A stretch of DNA of 64,000 nt from Prevotella melaninogenica (GCF_003609775.1 NZ_AP018049.1:1054001-1118000); one strand, 5' to 3'; shown: positions 8,400 to 18,562, numbered from the stretch's first letter. Numbers and translations: made by a program. The notes: generated from the sequence alone by a model not told the origin.

Positions 8400-9458
8400 T
8401 CAAGGCTGTTCACCAACCTTTTTTAATAACCGTTGAATAACAATCTCTGGAGCAATCCACTTCTCATAATACTGTCTTGCTCCTTCTTGTAACTGCATGC
8501 GATAATGTTCATCAGAATTAATCTTTACTACAGCATCATATATCTCATCTACTGAATTTACAAAATGTACATGCTTCCCATGTTCCAGCGTAGCAGGCAT
8601 CTCTCGTGTTAAAGGTGTGGAGATAATTGCTTTCCCCATACAAAGATATTCTGCAAGTTTCCATCCATGACATTCACATACACTTGGTGTATTAAAAACG
8701 ACAACGCTCTCTTTTGTCTTTCTAATATAATCATCCATAGAGAGTCGACTCTCATAAATAAAGTCTTTATATTCCTCCTTATATTTAGGATAATCAGGCA
8801 TTTCCTGTAGTACAGAGTCACTATTTACATAAAATAATCCGCCCTCTATATTAATTCCAGCTTTCTTACATGCTTTCAAAAATTCGCCACGATACATATT
8901 GGTATCCGTTGCTGCAAATTTATTATACCATAATGTAGAGGCATGAAAAATATAATTATGACGAACTTTCGTTTCACATTCATAAGCCTCTATAGGGCGA
9001 CGACGAATATTCGTATAAAGATAATCGCAGAGATAGCCTTTGAAGGAAATATTTGAGTACTTACACCCTTTGAGAAATAGTCTTAAACAACGAATAATAG
9101 TTGAGAAACGACTACCGAGCGTTACACCAAACTCTGGTCCAATTGCAATCAACTTATCATACTCCGTAACCTGCTCTGTTGTTGGGTTTACCATTCCATA
9201 GACATCACACCACTCATATCTGTCTTCAAAAATCTTGGCTACATCTTCGGTATCAACAAAGACTTTCTTTTCCTGACCGTTGCTACAAATAATAAAAGCA
9301 AATCCACTATTATAATCAGCAGTATTCTCATACTTAATACCTTTGAAGGGACTTACATCATAAACTATCTTCCAACCCTTTAAAAGTCTTTTTATTCCTA
9401 ACAAATACCAAGAAGCGTAATTATACTTCAAACGTGGATCTAAGATTATCTGTTTCAT
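8400..9458 (-). CDS. Glycosyltransferase (GT-B like)
   Basis: 352 residues. The C-terminal half has the layout of GT-B enzymes: SVVVFNTPSVCECHGWKLAEYLCMGK, then AIISTPL and HVHFVNSVDEIYDAVV, equivalent to the donor-sugar domain of GT4. The N-terminal half is not recognisable beyond an internal FHASTLWYNKF segment. It lies 3 bp after the GT2 gene and within the operon, so a sugar-transfer role is likely. The sugar is unknown. Confidence 0.7.
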   Translation of the reverse strand: MKQIILDPRLKYNYASWYLLGIKRLLKGWKIVYDVSPFKGIKYENTADYNSGFAFIICSNGQEKKVFVDTEDVAKIFEDRYEWCDVYGMVNPTTEQVTEYDKLIAIGPEFGVTLGSRFSTIIRCLRLFLKGCKYSNISFKGYLCDYLYTNIRRRPIEAYECETKVRHNYIFHASTLWYNKFAATDTNMYRGEFLKACKKAGINIEGGLFYVNSDSVLQEMPDYPKYKEEYKDFIYESRLSMDDYIRKTKESVVVFNTPSVCECHGWKLAEYLCMGKAIISTPLTREMPATLEHGKHVHFVNSVDEIYDAVVKINSDEHYRMQLQEGARQYYEKWIAPEIVIQRLLKKVGEQP

Positions 9459-9461
9459 ATC

Positions 9462-10349
9462 TTACTTTCTATTATCCTTTAAGTGCATTAACAAGCCTAT
9501 TATCTGAAACAGTCTCCAATACCACTTCACATCTGGTGCCTTTAAGGCTTTATTCTTAATACAATATCTAAATCTCCAATAGTTAATAGCTGACCGTATC
9601 TTCCATTTTAATAAAATATCATAGTCTAACATCTCTGCATAGGTCATTGTAGACGCGATAGGGCTATTCATCCTTATTCTTACAATTTTACTTGTAAGAC
9701 CACCCTCCAAATAATCTCTGTAATAGACAATCTTATTAAAACAGAACAGCTTATACTTATTAGCGATTCGATTCCAAACTAAAGATTCTGGGCAGAACTT
9801 CTCATTTTCTATCTCAGGAAAAGGGAACTCTCTCATGACAGAGGTTTTATAAACCTCTAATAAATCACCAGTAACATTACCCATCTCTGCATAGCGAAAC
9901 TGCAATGCACTTTCATACATAGGGTCTTTTGGAAAACCTGAGCCTATTAATTGTCCATCATGATGTGCCATCAACCCACAAACCCCAGCACAGTCCTTAT
10001 AACCTTTACACTGCTCATAATACTGTGCGATTGTTACTAAGGAGTCTACTGGTAATGTATCATCACTATCGAGTATTAAAATTAACTCTCCACTCGCTTC
10101 TCGCACACCTCTATTGATTGCGGTATGCTTTCCTCCATTACTTTTTTTTATATAACGAATAGGAAATTCCGCATTCTCAATATTATGTTCTATCCAAGAT
10201 AACGCATACTGCTCCGTATCATCTTCAGAACCATCATCAACTATCAACCATTCAAAATCTTTAAACGTGAGATTTTTTAAGCTATCATAAAGAGATAAAA
10301 GTAGTTTTCCTCTATTATATGTTGGAGTTAGGATAGATATAAATGACAT
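9462..10349 (-). CDS. GT2-family glycosyltransferase
   Basis: 295 residues, GT-A fold: ISILTPTYNRG at the N-terminus, VDDGSEDDTE for the nucleotide, a NGGKHTAINRGVREA helix and a LILDSDDTL acidic motif that binds the metal-nucleotide. The C-terminus is basic and may touch the membrane. It should add one sugar of the repeat unit by inversion. Confidence 0.88.
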   Translation of the reverse strand: MSFISILTPTYNRGKLLLSLYDSLKNLTFKDFEWLIVDDGSEDDTEQYALSWIEHNIENAEFPIRYIKKSNGGKHTAINRGVREASGELILILDSDDTLPVDSLVTIAQYYEQCKGYKDCAGVCGLMAHHDGQLIGSGFPKDPMYESALQFRYAEMGNVTGDLLEVYKTSVMREFPFPEIENEKFCPESLVWNRIANKYKLFCFNKIVYYRDYLEGGLTSKIVRIRMNSPIASTMTYAEMLDYDILLKWKIRSAINYWRFRYCIKNKALKAPDVKWYWRLFQIIGLLMHLKDNRK

Positions 10350-10360
10350 ATACGTATTAT

Positions 10361-11548
10361 TTATGATAGTAAGGAGTATATTTTTTCTATCTCATTACTA
10401 TTATCAACTACATGTTGTTTGAGATAATCTATATACGATTGTCTCAAGTTCGCATTATGTATCAACTCAGTAACCTTGTCTGTTGCATCTTCAACTGTCA
10501 TTCCACATATACTTGCATTAACCCTATCTTCAAATTGATCATGGACGGTAGAAAAGTTGGTAACCACAATAGGTTTACAGAGAATTTTTACTTCATCAAG
10601 TGCAATGGACTTACCCTCAAACTTTGATAAATGAACATAAAGGTCTGCATGTTTTATATATGGGTAAGGATTGGCTTTCACTCCTAAGAATTTTACATTA
10701 TCTTCCAATCCATTTTTCTTAATGAACCCTTGATAATCCCAGTCATTCGTAACACCTCCTATAAACCACCATTCAAAACTTATTCCTGCCTCTTTTAGTT
10801 TCTTTGCCACCTGTACTGCAAGCTCACTTCCTTTCCCAATACTTACGTATCCCAAAGAAGCTATTATAAAATCATGCTGTTGCTTTGTTAAAGTTGGCTC
10901 TATAAGTTCATCTGCTAATTTATTAATAAGAAAAGGACTTGTTATATTCTCCATGAGATGAATCTTATCTGTATGCTCAGGAAAAACCTCTTTAAGAGCA
11001 GAAACACATTCTTCCGATATGGTATATATCCCATCAATCTTTCCAAAGTACTTTCTGTCAGCCTTCTCGTAGTATCTCCATTTACGGTAATCACTATGAA
11101 AGAAGGTTATTTTCTTTTTCCCTTGTAACTTGTTGACCATATAATATAAATTTTGTTGGCCATTATAATCAACTATTAGATTAAAATATTCATCAGTTAT
11201 CTTTGGAGATATACGTGCAAGAAAAATACCTGCTAAGGATTTATCAATAAACGATACAACAAATCTAATCAACGACAAAATTGCTAACAAAGGATGAAAG
11301 CCAATTCCCTTTCGGAAACTAATTAAATCCTTAACCCCACTAAAGCCAGATGTTAATGCTGTAAGTCTGCTATGAGAGAGTACCCTTACTCCTGCAGGAA
11401 TCTGATCACTAAAAGCCCCTGAAGTGTTCATCATAAGAAGAGAGACCTCGTACTTCTCCTTATCTATAACATTTAAAAGGCTCAGCATACTTTTTGATAC
11501 GCCACCTGTGTCTAATATTCCTATTATAAATAATATTTTTTCACGCAT
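10361..11548 (-). CDS. GT4-family glycosyltransferase
   Basis: 395 residues from the ATG at 11548; a TTG two codons earlier is less likely. N-terminus KILFIIGILDTGGVSKSMLSLLN, central FHSDYRKWRYYEKADRKYFGKIDGIYTIS and C-terminal LSKFEGKSIALDEVKILCKP, the donor-binding region of GT4. It follows the polymerase gene by a few bases, so it is translationally linked to it. Confidence 0.85.
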   Translation of the reverse strand: MREKILFIIGILDTGGVSKSMLSLLNVIDKEKYEVSLLMMNTSGAFSDQIPAGVRVLSHSRLTALTSGFSGVKDLISFRKGIGFHPLLAILSLIRFVVSFIDKSLAGIFLARISPKITDEYFNLIVDYNGQQNLYYMVNKLQGKKKITFFHSDYRKWRYYEKADRKYFGKIDGIYTISEECVSALKEVFPEHTDKIHLMENITSPFLINKLADELIEPTLTKQQHDFIIASLGYVSIGKGSELAVQVAKKLKEAGISFEWWFIGGVTNDWDYQGFIKKNGLEDNVKFLGVKANPYPYIKHADLYVHLSKFEGKSIALDEVKILCKPIVVTNFSTVHDQFEDRVNASICGMTVEDATDKVTELIHNANLRQSYIDYLKQHVVDNSNEIEKIYSLLS

Positions 11549-11555
11549 AAACAAA

Positions 11556-12719
11556 CTACTTTAGAAATGTGAATGCAGGTCTATATAACTTATTGATGGT
11601 ATAATTATCATCGTATTCATACTTATTATATATATTACCATTACCTGCAGGAACTCCATTGGTCAAAAATGTTTTATAAGGAACTTGCATTGGAGCCCAT
11701 GCATTATTAATACGTACAAATAGAGCAAAGAAAACACAGACAACCAAACCTCTATTCACAGAAGATATTCTCCTCTGACATAGCAACTTTGGCAGCATAT
11801 AAAAAAGACCTAAGAAAAATGACCATGCAAAACGCCCACCTTGTCCAAAACGCATAAAGACAAAAAGAATTGCACACAAAACATAGCACATATTTAAGAA
11901 GGTCAATGTCTTTTTATCATCACTAATATATTTATGATTTTTAAAGATTATAAAAATAAAGAACATAACCTCAAGTACGTATTCTATTCTAAATCCTTGG
12001 TCTTGATCTGTATAGCCACCCGTTTTACCTGTTGTATCTCCAGCACTAGCAAGCAGCATATTAGGAATTGGAGTAAGACCTATTAAAAGACAAGCAATTA
12101 ATACCCATAAAATACTTTTTTTTGAATACTTCTTCAATGGTATAAAATAGATTATTCCAAATATAAGAACAGCTGTATGGAATGTTGCTGCAAGAGTGAC
12201 ATATATAAAGAATCTTACCATATTTCTTTTCCAAATATGTTCTATCCCTTGCCAAGCAACACCGATAGCTATCATTTGTCTTAAGTATGTCATCGTAAAG
12301 AAAAACATCATTCCTAAGAAAACAATACAAGCAAAGGGGTAGTTATCTATATATTTGACAAATGACCTATAAAATAGGGCATAAATCAAGACTGTTGTAA
12401 ATAGTATAAAAACATATCGATTAGTCGTTATAAAACTCATCAATATCTGCCAAGCAAAATATCCATATTCATTTCCATTTACAAGATAAATGGCATTAGC
12501 ATAATTTTTATCTCCCCAAGTAATATCTGCAATATAATCAAAAGCCTCACCATAAATATATCGGTCATAGCCGCCAATCATATCACCAAGCCCAACAAAT
12601 AGAGCTAAATAAAGAAAGAAAATAGCTAAAAGACGATTGTCTTTAGCCATTTTTTTATTTCCTCCTGCTACTAAAAAATACAACAGGCAAACAGCAAATA
12701 CTAAAAAATAGATTCCCAT
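11556..12719 (-). CDS. EpsG-like polysaccharide polymerase (Wzy role)
   Basis: 387-residue integral membrane protein with about 10 hydrophobic segments. GLGDMIGGYDRYIYGEAFDY and NEYGYFAWQ after the first segments, and the FFFTMTYLRQMIAIGVAWQGI segment, fit the EpsG family, which joins repeat units at the periplasmic face. It is the only polymerase candidate in the operon, which also carries a Wzx-type flippase, so a Wzx/Wzy pathway is likely. The codons are A/T-rich, as in its neighbours. Confidence 0.8.
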   Translation of the reverse strand: MGIYFLVFAVCLLYFLVAGGNKKMAKDNRLLAIFFLYLALFVGLGDMIGGYDRYIYGEAFDYIADITWGDKNYANAIYLVNGNEYGYFAWQILMSFITTNRYVFILFTTVLIYALFYRSFVKYIDNYPFACIVFLGMMFFFTMTYLRQMIAIGVAWQGIEHIWKRNMVRFFIYVTLAATFHTAVLIFGIIYFIPLKKYSKKSILWVLIACLLIGLTPIPNMLLASAGDTTGKTGGYTDQDQGFRIEYVLEVMFFIFIIFKNHKYISDDKKTLTFLNMCYVLCAILFVFMRFGQGGRFAWSFFLGLFYMLPKLLCQRRISSVNRGLVVCVFFALFVRINNAWAPMQVPYKTFLTNGVPAGNGNIYNKYEYDDNYTINKLYRPAFTFLK

Positions 12720-12730
12720 GAAAAAATATT

Positions 12731-13540
12731 TTATACATTTCTCATATCAAACTCACGCTTCCATATACGAAGACGATTCTTTACACGCTTAAAGAAAGGA
12801 ACTGGCTTAGATATTCCTCTTTGCTGGAAATCGACTTCTATACCATACTTTCTAAATAAACAGTCCATCTTGTAAATATTACTACGATCCCATTTTCCTC
12901 CTTCTATTCCCGTATAGATATAAGGAATAACCTCATAGCAATCTTCAATAATCCAAGTTGGATCTACAGCCAAGTATATATGACCTAATCTTGATGAACG
13001 ACGAGAAGCAAACTTTTCAGTATCCCACCCACTTTCATTATCAGCAAGTATCTCTAAAAGCTCTTCCTTTCTCCATAAAGCAGCCTGGCAACTCATACGA
13101 TAGGGATGTCCAACCGGAATTTGTTTGAACCCTTTATAGGGTGACTCTTCTGTACCATATCCTTGCCAATTCAATACATGAAGACACTTTACTTCTGGAT
13201 GCTCCTCCATAAAGTGTACAAAATCTTCAACCAATTGGTTCTGTACTGGAGATTTTAAAAAGTAATCCTCTTGCATATACAAAACAATATCCGTATCTGT
13301 CTGCATTATAGCGTCTTTCAGACATAAGGACCATGGCATTCTCTTATCTTTTGGGAAATTACGCTTCTCACAGACCTTTGTTGGCGTTATATTTAAACCA
13401 GGGAAAGAGTAACCTTTATATTCTGTGTTCAAGAAGACTTTTCCTTTACAGTCTTTCCAAAATACAGAAAATAACTTGAAAAAAGGTTCCCAGCAATCCG
13501 AATACGAATCACATGTATTTACAATAATTGAATATCTCAT
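12731..13540 (-). CDS. Probable glycosyltransferase
   Basis: 269 residues, soluble. It begins RYSIIVNTCDSYSDCWEPFFKLF, typical of GT-A-like enzymes, has DTDIVLYMQEDYFLKSPV in place of a DxD motif and a basic tail (KRVKNRLRIWKREFD). The class is likely from the motif order and position in the operon; no exact family can be given. Confidence 0.65.
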   Translation of the reverse strand: MRYSIIVNTCDSYSDCWEPFFKLFSVFWKDCKGKVFLNTEYKGYSFPGLNITPTKVCEKRNFPKDKRMPWSLCLKDAIMQTDTDIVLYMQEDYFLKSPVQNQLVEDFVHFMEEHPEVKCLHVLNWQGYGTEESPYKGFKQIPVGHPYRMSCQAALWRKEELLEILADNESGWDTEKFASRRSSRLGHIYLAVDPTWIIEDCYEVIPYIYTGIEGGKWDRSNIYKMDCLFRKYGIEVDFQQRGISKPVPFFKRVKNRLRIWKREFDMRNV

Positions 13541-13585
13541 TTTATTATTTATTTAATAGCTAAAAATCACAATATAAAATAAATA

Positions 13586-14605
13586 TTATAACTCGAATGA
13601 AGATTTACAAGGAAATTTCTGTTCAAACAGATTTATGACTAATGGCTTTGTTCGCATATAATCATCAAAATCGCAAAGTGAAGAATCATTTACGCAGAGT
13701 GATTTTACATTAGTGTCATTTAATTTAGCTTCTAAAAGAGATAAGGCAGATGTAGCTAACTGCACAACCTGCTTCTGCATAATACTATTCTCTGGGTAAA
13801 ACTTATTTGATGCAAGCTGCCAATAACGGAAAAAATAATTATTCAGACTAACTTCTTCACGAAACTTTGTACAACTTTTAGCCAACATATCTTCCTCTTT
13901 ACTCCACGCCTCTTCATATACTGATTTTAAAAATGCTTTTTCATTGTGAGGAGTATAAAAATGTTGAAATTCAGTTCGTCTAAAAAGACGTATCAGATAG
14001 GCTTGTAAGCGATACTTCCATCCCAGATAGCTTCCATACCACCCTTTTAGATTAGCTTTAGTTACCTCTCGCCTATTAAAATGAGCATTAACAACCTGAG
14101 TGTCACAAAACTCCATTATATTTATTCCCCAACCATCAATCTCTGGAAAATAACATCGTGGAGTGAACACATGTTCAAATGGCGCATCACAAGGTAATCC
14201 ATTTTTAAAATAATATTCAGGAGTTATAGGGGCATTAATAAACATATCATCGTTGAATACTACAAAATGTTCACTTAACCCTGATATCCGGTGAAGATTA
14301 TTTTCGATAGTGTTTGCCTGAAAAGTTGGAAGAAATTCATTAGGAATAAAGTCCTTATGATCTACATAAGACAATTTAGGATTATTCCAATTCAGCCATT
14401 CAGGCTTCTGGCTATCTGCCACAAAATATACATGATTTACCCATGGAGCATATTCCTCTACGGCTCTAAACCAATACTTCAGAATATCCCAATCTCGATA
14501 TCTTACATCAGCATTCTGAAAAGGGGTACCTTTATAAAGCGATTTCTTCTTCTGCCATTCAATATCAGAACCGTCAACCCAGAAAATAATAAAATCAATA
14601 TTCAT
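13586..14605 (-). CDS. Stealth-family polysaccharide phosphotransferase
   Basis: 339 residues from the ATG at 14605; a TTG five codons upstream is less likely. It shows Stealth conserved regions in order: IDFIIFWVDGSDIEWQ (CR1), YRDWDILKYWFRAVEEYAPWV and FVADSQKPEWL, then ISGLSEHFVVFNDDMFINAPI (CR2). Known Stealth enzymes transfer hexose-1-phosphate in making capsule or teichoic-like polymers, and the family has human homologues such as GlcNAc-1-phosphotransferase. It predicts a phosphodiester-linked sugar in this polymer. Confidence 0.88.
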   Translation of the reverse strand: MNIDFIIFWVDGSDIEWQKKKSLYKGTPFQNADVRYRDWDILKYWFRAVEEYAPWVNHVYFVADSQKPEWLNWNNPKLSYVDHKDFIPNEFLPTFQANTIENNLHRISGLSEHFVVFNDDMFINAPITPEYYFKNGLPCDAPFEHVFTPRCYFPEIDGWGINIMEFCDTQVVNAHFNRREVTKANLKGWYGSYLGWKYRLQAYLIRLFRRTEFQHFYTPHNEKAFLKSVYEEAWSKEEDMLAKSCTKFREEVSLNNYFFRYWQLASNKFYPENSIMQKQVVQLATSALSLLEAKLNDTNVKSLCVNDSSLCDFDDYMRTKPLVINLFEQKFPCKSSFEL

Positions 14606-14687
14606 CACAACTTCAAACAATATATATATTGAGTATTTTAGCTTACCTATATATAATTAGTACAGATTAAATTAATTGATAATAGGA

Positions 14688-15620
14688 TCATGTATGATGT
14701 TCTGTTGGAAGTTTTATAAAATGATCTTCAAGCAAACGAGCATGAATATCTTTCTTTGGATTATTATACCAATGGTCTGGAGAGATTACAATCTTCTCCT
14801 TATTTTCTGCAAGATATTGTGCCCACCAGCTTAATGTACTATTAGAAATAATAAAATGTTTACAAGAATACATCATTCTAAAAGTTTCCCATAAAGGATT
14901 TCCATCAGGTTCGTAAAAACAGGGGGCATCGACATGAATATTCTTTTTAACCCAGTCTATATCATTCGAACAAAAGAAGAAAATAGGATTATCAACCTTC
15001 TCTAAAATTAAATTTACAGCATCTATATAGTACTTCTCATCGCAAACATAAAAATCTTTTCTAAACTCATCACTTAAAAAATCTCCCCTCCTTATATGTA
15101 CACACACTGAATTACTTTTTTTTATAATATCATAAAGCTCACGATTTGAATCTAAGATTTCATGTTTAGGAGTGAACTCTCTTTGAAGAATAGGACGTAT
15201 ATCATTAAAAAAGAGCGAATTCTCAAATTTACCATAAATAATTAAATTCTTAGAACTTACATTGTAAGCTAAAGGGTCATTTTCCCAATACTCAGAGTAT
15301 AAAAGACCAATCTTCCGAAATATCGAAAACCAGAATCCATTCTTATTAAAAAATATTCTACAAAATCTATAAATCAAAAATGTCATTAACTGAAAAAATG
15401 TTCCATAATTCAGTATTAAATTTCTATTATCTGTAGAATAAGGGAGAACAGAGAAATCTTCAAAAGTATCTTTATATCCTTTCTCATCGTTTCTTTGATT
15501 GACCAAAGAGAAATTAAAAATAATTTTTTCTTTCTTATTCCGTTGCTCCCATAATTTTCGCATAAAAGCATATTGGAACATTTGATTACCTGTCCGACCT
15601 GAAAAATAATTAGCAATCAC
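14688..15620 (-). CDS. GT11 alpha-1,2-fucosyltransferase-like enzyme
   Basis: 310 residues. N-terminal FSGRTGNQMFQYAFMRKLW and the HIRRGD motif at residues 175-180 are hallmarks of GT11, and HFIISNSTLSWWAQYL is the third conserved block. The family transfers fucose in alpha-1,2 linkage from GDP-fucose. The best start is GTG at 15620, 12 bp after the stop of the preceding GT2 gene; no ATG is available. Very A/T-rich codons hint at transfer. Confidence 0.88.
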   Translation of the reverse strand: MIANYFSGRTGNQMFQYAFMRKLWEQRNKKEKIIFNFSLVNQRNDEKGYKDTFEDFSVLPYSTDNRNLILNYGTFFQLMTFLIYRFCRIFFNKNGFWFSIFRKIGLLYSEYWENDPLAYNVSSKNLIIYGKFENSLFFNDIRPILQREFTPKHEILDSNRELYDIIKKSNSVCVHIRRGDFLSDEFRKDFYVCDEKYYIDAVNLILEKVDNPIFFFCSNDIDWVKKNIHVDAPCFYEPDGNPLWETFRMMYSCKHFIISNSTLSWWAQYLAENKEKIVISPDHWYNNPKKDIHARLLEDHFIKLPTEHHT

Positions 15621-15632
15621 AATCTTAAAATT

Positions 15633-16679
15633 TTAATGGTATCTCCTTTTAAGAAAATATTTATTTATAAAATAAGCAATAGGAAACAAATGATTAATCA
15701 GTAAGAAAATATAAAGGACATCAACCATAGATTCACACTGACTATAAATATTATCTAAATTACTCCGTTGTATAAATTCAGATGTCTCTTTTTTACATCT
15801 CAGATACGATAATGTAAAGGAATTATAAAAACCCCATATCACAGAACGTTTTGTTTGAAGACTTATATTGATTTTAATTTCTTCTTCAGGAACATTTATA
15901 CCTCTCAGAATCCGCGTTTGCCATTCTATAGAACGTTGCCTTCTTTCATATAATTCTGGAATATATTTGGGAGTATGTGATTCAGAGGAACTATTAACTG
16001 TCCATATATAAAAAGACTCTTTTGTTAAATAAACCTTTTTAGAATATAATACATTTTCTACGCAAAACTTCCAATCATCATCATAATCTACAAAAGCTTC
16101 AAAGTAGATATTATTTTCCTTTATAACATGAGAAGAAAAGATACAATTCCAAATAGAATTAGGAACATTAACTTCTTGTTGTAAAGGATACTTCAAAGGG
16201 AATTTTCGTCCTCCAATATAAAATCTAACTAAACTATTGATAGCATTTAAATCACAGACTTCATCTAAAACAATTCTATTTTGTTTCTTTAATTGTCCAT
16301 CTTGGCAGACTGTAACATCACTGATTAATGTGTCGCAATTATTTTTTTGCATTACTTCTATAAATGGCATATATGCTTTCTGAACAAAATCATCTTGATC
16401 ACAAAATGTTATAAATTGCCCTGTAGCATATTTTAGTCCATAATTTCTTGCAGAAGCTATTCCTCCATTTTCTTTTGAAATACATCTAACCTGCTTTATT
16501 TCCCCAGCAAATTTCTCACAATATTCCCAGCTATCATCGGTTGACCCATCATTAACAAGTATAATTTCAATCTTGTCAATAAGTTCATTATTCTTACTGA
16601 TAATACTTTCAATAAGTTTAGAGAGATAGTATCCACCATTATAAACTGGCACAATCACTGAAAGTAATAGTTCATCCAT
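15633..16679 (-). CDS. GT2-family glycosyltransferase
   Basis: 348 residues, GT-A fold: LSVIVPVYNGGYYL, NDGSTDDSWEYC, NGGIASARNYGLKYA and the metal-binding FCDQDD. The C-terminus has a short hydrophobic segment (VLYIFLLINHLFPIAYFI) that may anchor it in the membrane. Second gene of the operon, A/T-rich. Confidence 0.9.
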   Translation of the reverse strand: MDELLLSVIVPVYNGGYYLSKLIESIISKNNELIDKIEIILVNDGSTDDSWEYCEKFAGEIKQVRCISKENGGIASARNYGLKYATGQFITFCDQDDFVQKAYMPFIEVMQKNNCDTLISDVTVCQDGQLKKQNRIVLDEVCDLNAINSLVRFYIGGRKFPLKYPLQQEVNVPNSIWNCIFSSHVIKENNIYFEAFVDYDDDWKFCVENVLYSKKVYLTKESFYIWTVNSSSESHTPKYIPELYERRQRSIEWQTRILRGINVPEEEIKINISLQTKRSVIWGFYNSFTLSYLRCKKETSEFIQRSNLDNIYSQCESMVDVLYIFLLINHLFPIAYFINKYFLKRRYH

Positions 16680-16734
16680 TCTTACCTATAATTTGATTAT
16701 TTACAGTAGTTTTAAATAAAATAGTCACATTCAT

Positions 16735-18270
16735 CTAATTAGAAAAGAAAATAGAACGGATTTTTTTACGAATTTTTTGCTTATAATGCGTATTCAACAA
16801 GAAATAATAAGACAAAATACTTATTGAAAAAGTTGATGATAAACTTACAACTATAAATCGTAACCATCCACTTTGCTTAAACAATAAACTGCAGAGCAAT
16901 GTCAAGGACATACATAATAATGCCATCATAAAACACGGCAAAGCACTCTTCTTATAAAAGTTAGATATTTTATACTCAGGAATATTCTTCTTTAATATAA
17001 AAACGTAGAGGTTTGATTTAATTAATTCAATAACAATTAGAACTATAAACGGAATCAAAGGACTGTACCCTGCTTTAAGAAATACATAAGTTATAGGTAA
17101 TGATAACACCATCAATATACTATCCTGTATAGCATAAAGCTTATTTCTCCCAGTTGCAACTATACCATAATATACAGGTGAATACAACACTCCTATAATA
17201 CAAGTAGCTAATTGTAATTGACAAAATATAACAGTCCATTCTGGTGGATTCTTAAGCCATAATGTTACTATAAAATCCCCCTCAAAAAAGAATGGCATTG
17301 ATAACAGAAGCATCAAAGAGAAAGAGAAGTTAGAACTATCAATTATCAGTTCTTGCATTCTTCCATAATCCTTAATGGAATAGCATTTTGTGATAACTGG
17401 CCTAACTGAAATCATAAAATTATTAGCAAAGCCACGTACTGTTGCATAGATTGTATTTGAAAAACCACAAGCTGCATTTATAGCAACAGAGAAAAAAGTA
17501 TTAAGCAAAATATTTAATCCCTGCTGTTTTATTCCAAAACAAAAGTTATTAAACAAATCCCATCCAGAGAAAGTCAATAAAGGCTTCATAATCTCTTTGT
17601 CAATCTTCCAAGAGAAAACACACTCTTTAAAATGACGCTTACAATATACCCAATATATAAACTGAATAATAGCTCCTGTTAATGAAATCAGTATGGCATA
17701 AGCTACTAACTTGTCCATTGGTAGAACTACTACAAGAAAACAAATTAACAACTTTAAAAGAGTATCAAGTATCCCTATATATGCAAAAACAGTAATTTTT
17801 TCATGTGCAATAAGAGCTGCATTGTATGGAGTCTGTATAAAAGTCAAAACTGTAGAAAGAATTGAAAACTGATATACTATCATTGCAGCACCTTCACGTC
17901 CGGGTGGAATTGACAACACATTTAAAACCAGCCAAACGCCAGCAGTTTCTGCTACAAGAGCAAAAAGGAAAGCAGAGACTATATTAACATTCAGAGAAGC
18001 AGAAAAGGTCTTTTTTAAACGTTCTAAATTTCCTAAAGGTATTTCGTATGCAAGAAAACGAGATGTAGCACCAGCCATTGCTCCACCAATAAAAGTAAAA
18101 ATAGAGACTATACCACCTACGACCTGATACGTACCGAGATCATCAACTCCTAATACTTGAAGAATTACACGCGACGTATAAAGAGATACAACAAGATTAA
18201 ATAGCATTCTTACATATGTAAGTAGCGTATTTTTTGCAATTGTTTTATTTGAAGAAATTGTTTCTGACAT
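16735..18270 (-). CDS. Wzx-type polysaccharide flippase
   Basis: 511 residues with about 12-14 membrane helices. The start, NKTIAKNTLLTYVRMLFNLVVSLYTSRVILQVLG, is typical of the oligosaccharide flippase family in Bacteroidota, followed by GAMAGATSRFLAYEIPLG. It should move the lipid-linked repeat unit to the periplasmic face. It is the first gene of the operon; a TATTTTTG box lies about 100 bp upstream on the minus strand, with the CGGACA array behind it. Confidence 0.88.
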   Translation of the reverse strand: MSETISSNKTIAKNTLLTYVRMLFNLVVSLYTSRVILQVLGVDDLGTYQVVGGIVSIFTFIGGAMAGATSRFLAYEIPLGNLERLKKTFSASLNVNIVSAFLFALVAETAGVWLVLNVLSIPPGREGAAMIVYQFSILSTVLTFIQTPYNAALIAHEKITVFAYIGILDTLLKLLICFLVVVLPMDKLVAYAILISLTGAIIQFIYWVYCKRHFKECVFSWKIDKEIMKPLLTFSGWDLFNNFCFGIKQQGLNILLNTFFSVAINAACGFSNTIYATVRGFANNFMISVRPVITKCYSIKDYGRMQELIIDSSNFSFSLMLLLSMPFFFEGDFIVTLWLKNPPEWTVIFCQLQLATCIIGVLYSPVYYGIVATGRNKLYAIQDSILMVLSLPITYVFLKAGYSPLIPFIVLIVIELIKSNLYVFILKKNIPEYKISNFYKKSALPCFMMALLCMSLTLLCSLLFKQSGWLRFIVVSLSSTFSISILSYYFLLNTHYKQKIRKKIRSIFFSN

Positions 18271-18516
18271 ATAGTTAAGAACATACTTAAGTATAAGAAG
18301 AATTTCTTAAACCTGTTATTCCATTATAGAAAACACTTTTAAATCTCTCTTGTTCTGTAAATCTAATTTCAAAAATAACACTTTACTCCATTTATAAGGG
18401 CTATGTTTGCTCATCCCTAAAGAGCACTTTTTAATATTCCAGGAGTAATCGGACACATTGTCCGAAGGCTTCGGACAGAGCGTACGAAACTGTCGGACAA
18501 AGATAAATAATGATTT
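18271..18516 (-). promoter_or_regulatory. Upstream region of the polysaccharide operon
   Basis: A TATTTTTG -7-like box lies around 18371-18378 on the minus strand, which would give a leader of about 90 nt before the flippase start. No flanking inverted repeats of an invertible promoter are visible. The CGGACA array at 18451-18516 lies upstream of this promoter. Confidence 0.4.
18451..18516. repeat. 22-bp phased array, CGGACA/TGTCCG family
   Basis: CGGACA begins at 18451, 18473 and 18495, exactly 22 bp apart. The first unit carries the dyad CGGACAcatTGTCCG; the second ends in ACTGT just before the third CGGACA. It lies between the polysaccharide operon promoter and a gene remnant. It could bind a regulator or belong to the wider set of 22-bp arrays. 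Confidence 0.7.
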
Positions 18517-18562
18517 ACTATGAATGAATTAAAATACTTTTATAATTTAACTGAGTCTATTT

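Noticed and set aside
18271..18516. Invertible promoter of the polysaccharide operon, as in Bacteroides
   Set aside because: No pair of inverted repeats flanks the promoter, and no invertase gene is near.
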